Assembly: GCF_000169435.1 (NCBI RefSeq)
Contig: NZ_AAYB01000008.1
Location: forward strand, 1-64,000
Source of the DNA: Roseobacter sp. CCS2
GTDB lineage: Bacteria > Pseudomonadota > Alphaproteobacteria > Rhodobacterales > Rhodobacteraceae
Reading direction: 5' to 3'
DNA length: 64,000 nt
The notes under the pieces were generated by a model. That model did not search any database and was not told the origin of the DNA. It worked only from the letters and a program-made list of their open reading frames with translations. This document shows, piece by piece, positions 63,930-64,000 of this stretch (position 1 is the stretch's first letter; the number at the start of each line of letters is the position of its first letter). Both the position numbers and the translations under genes were made by a program.

Positions 63930-64000
63930 TGGGTAACAAAGTAAACCCGATCGGTATGCGTCTTCAGGTCAACCGTACCTGGGATAGCCGCTGGTACGCT
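63929..64000 (+). CDS. rpsC: 30S ribosomal protein S3 (partial, cut by window end)
   Basis: ATG at 63929 gives [20 protein letters not shown], the usual S3 start; only 24 codons are in the window. The order rplB-rpsS-rplV-rpsC is the normal S10-operon order. Confidence 0.95.
   Translation, partial: MGNKVNPIGMRLQVNRTWDSRWYA

Overview
The window reads as a chromosomal segment of an alphaproteobacterium of the order Rhodobacterales (Rhodobacteraceae, roseobacter type). Pointers are moderately high GC, an F1-only ATP synthase operon in the order atpH-A-G-D-C with no F0 genes beside it, families common in this group (DUF2793, DUF2161, TIGR01459, TIGR01620, DUF3726), and TRAP and tripartite tricarboxylate transporter proteins. 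This is inferred from gene content; no 16S gene is present. No tRNA, rRNA, CRISPR array, insertion sequence or intact prophage was found.

Layout. 1-8.4 kb: partial GDP-mannose dehydratase, a DUF2793 protein, the ATP synthase F1 operon (atpG carries an apparent one-base deletion), two cell-surface lipoproteins (one frameshifted) and an H-type lectin. 8.4-18 kb: prs, a DsbA-family isomerase with an alpha/beta hydrolase, a reverse-strand run (MaoC hydratase, ribF, UPF0260, threonine aldolase), a HAD phosphatase, ppaC, a Pro/Arg-rich mini-protein behind two five-codon ORFs, a DUF2161 nuclease-like protein and a GumN-family protein. 18-22.6 kb: a gene-sparse stretch with a Trp-Trp leader peptide, an attenuator-like hairpin and a 29-residue membrane peptide, then a Crp-family regulator translationally coupled to a large class III adenylate cyclase/AAA protein. 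22.6-28 kb: an acyl-CoA module (flavoprotein, crotonase, acyl-CoA ligase, thioesterase) with a MarR regulator and matching palindromes. 28-42 kb: a two-component system, the TIGR01620/YcjX pair, truA, DUF3726 with an unrecognised partner, and the outer-membrane assembly pair tamA-tamB.

42-57 kb is a transport and uptake region: a LysR regulator, a PstS-like/OmpA fusion, an orphan DctP binding protein, LysR plus tctCBA plus a CoA transferase (import and CoA activation of a carboxylate), and a complete oligopeptide transporter oppA-B-C-D-F. 57-60.7 kb: a secreted small protein, dapB-rpiB, rbfA, a phosphodiester glycosidase and a DUF6958-like protein. 60.7-62.4 kb: a non-ribosomal insert (lipoprotein plus small membrane protein) between two related hairpin repeats, directly before rplB. 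62.4-64 kb: the middle of the S10 ribosomal operon (rplB-rpsS-rplV-rpsC, the last cut by the window edge). The usual rplW is not upstream of rplB, so the S10 operon looks interrupted here.

No single large unknown system stands out. The most unusual signals are small and regulatory: tandem mini-ORFs with hairpins, a WW leader with an attenuator, paired MarR operators, the coupled cyclase-Crp pair, the split ribosomal operon, and the atpG frameshift.
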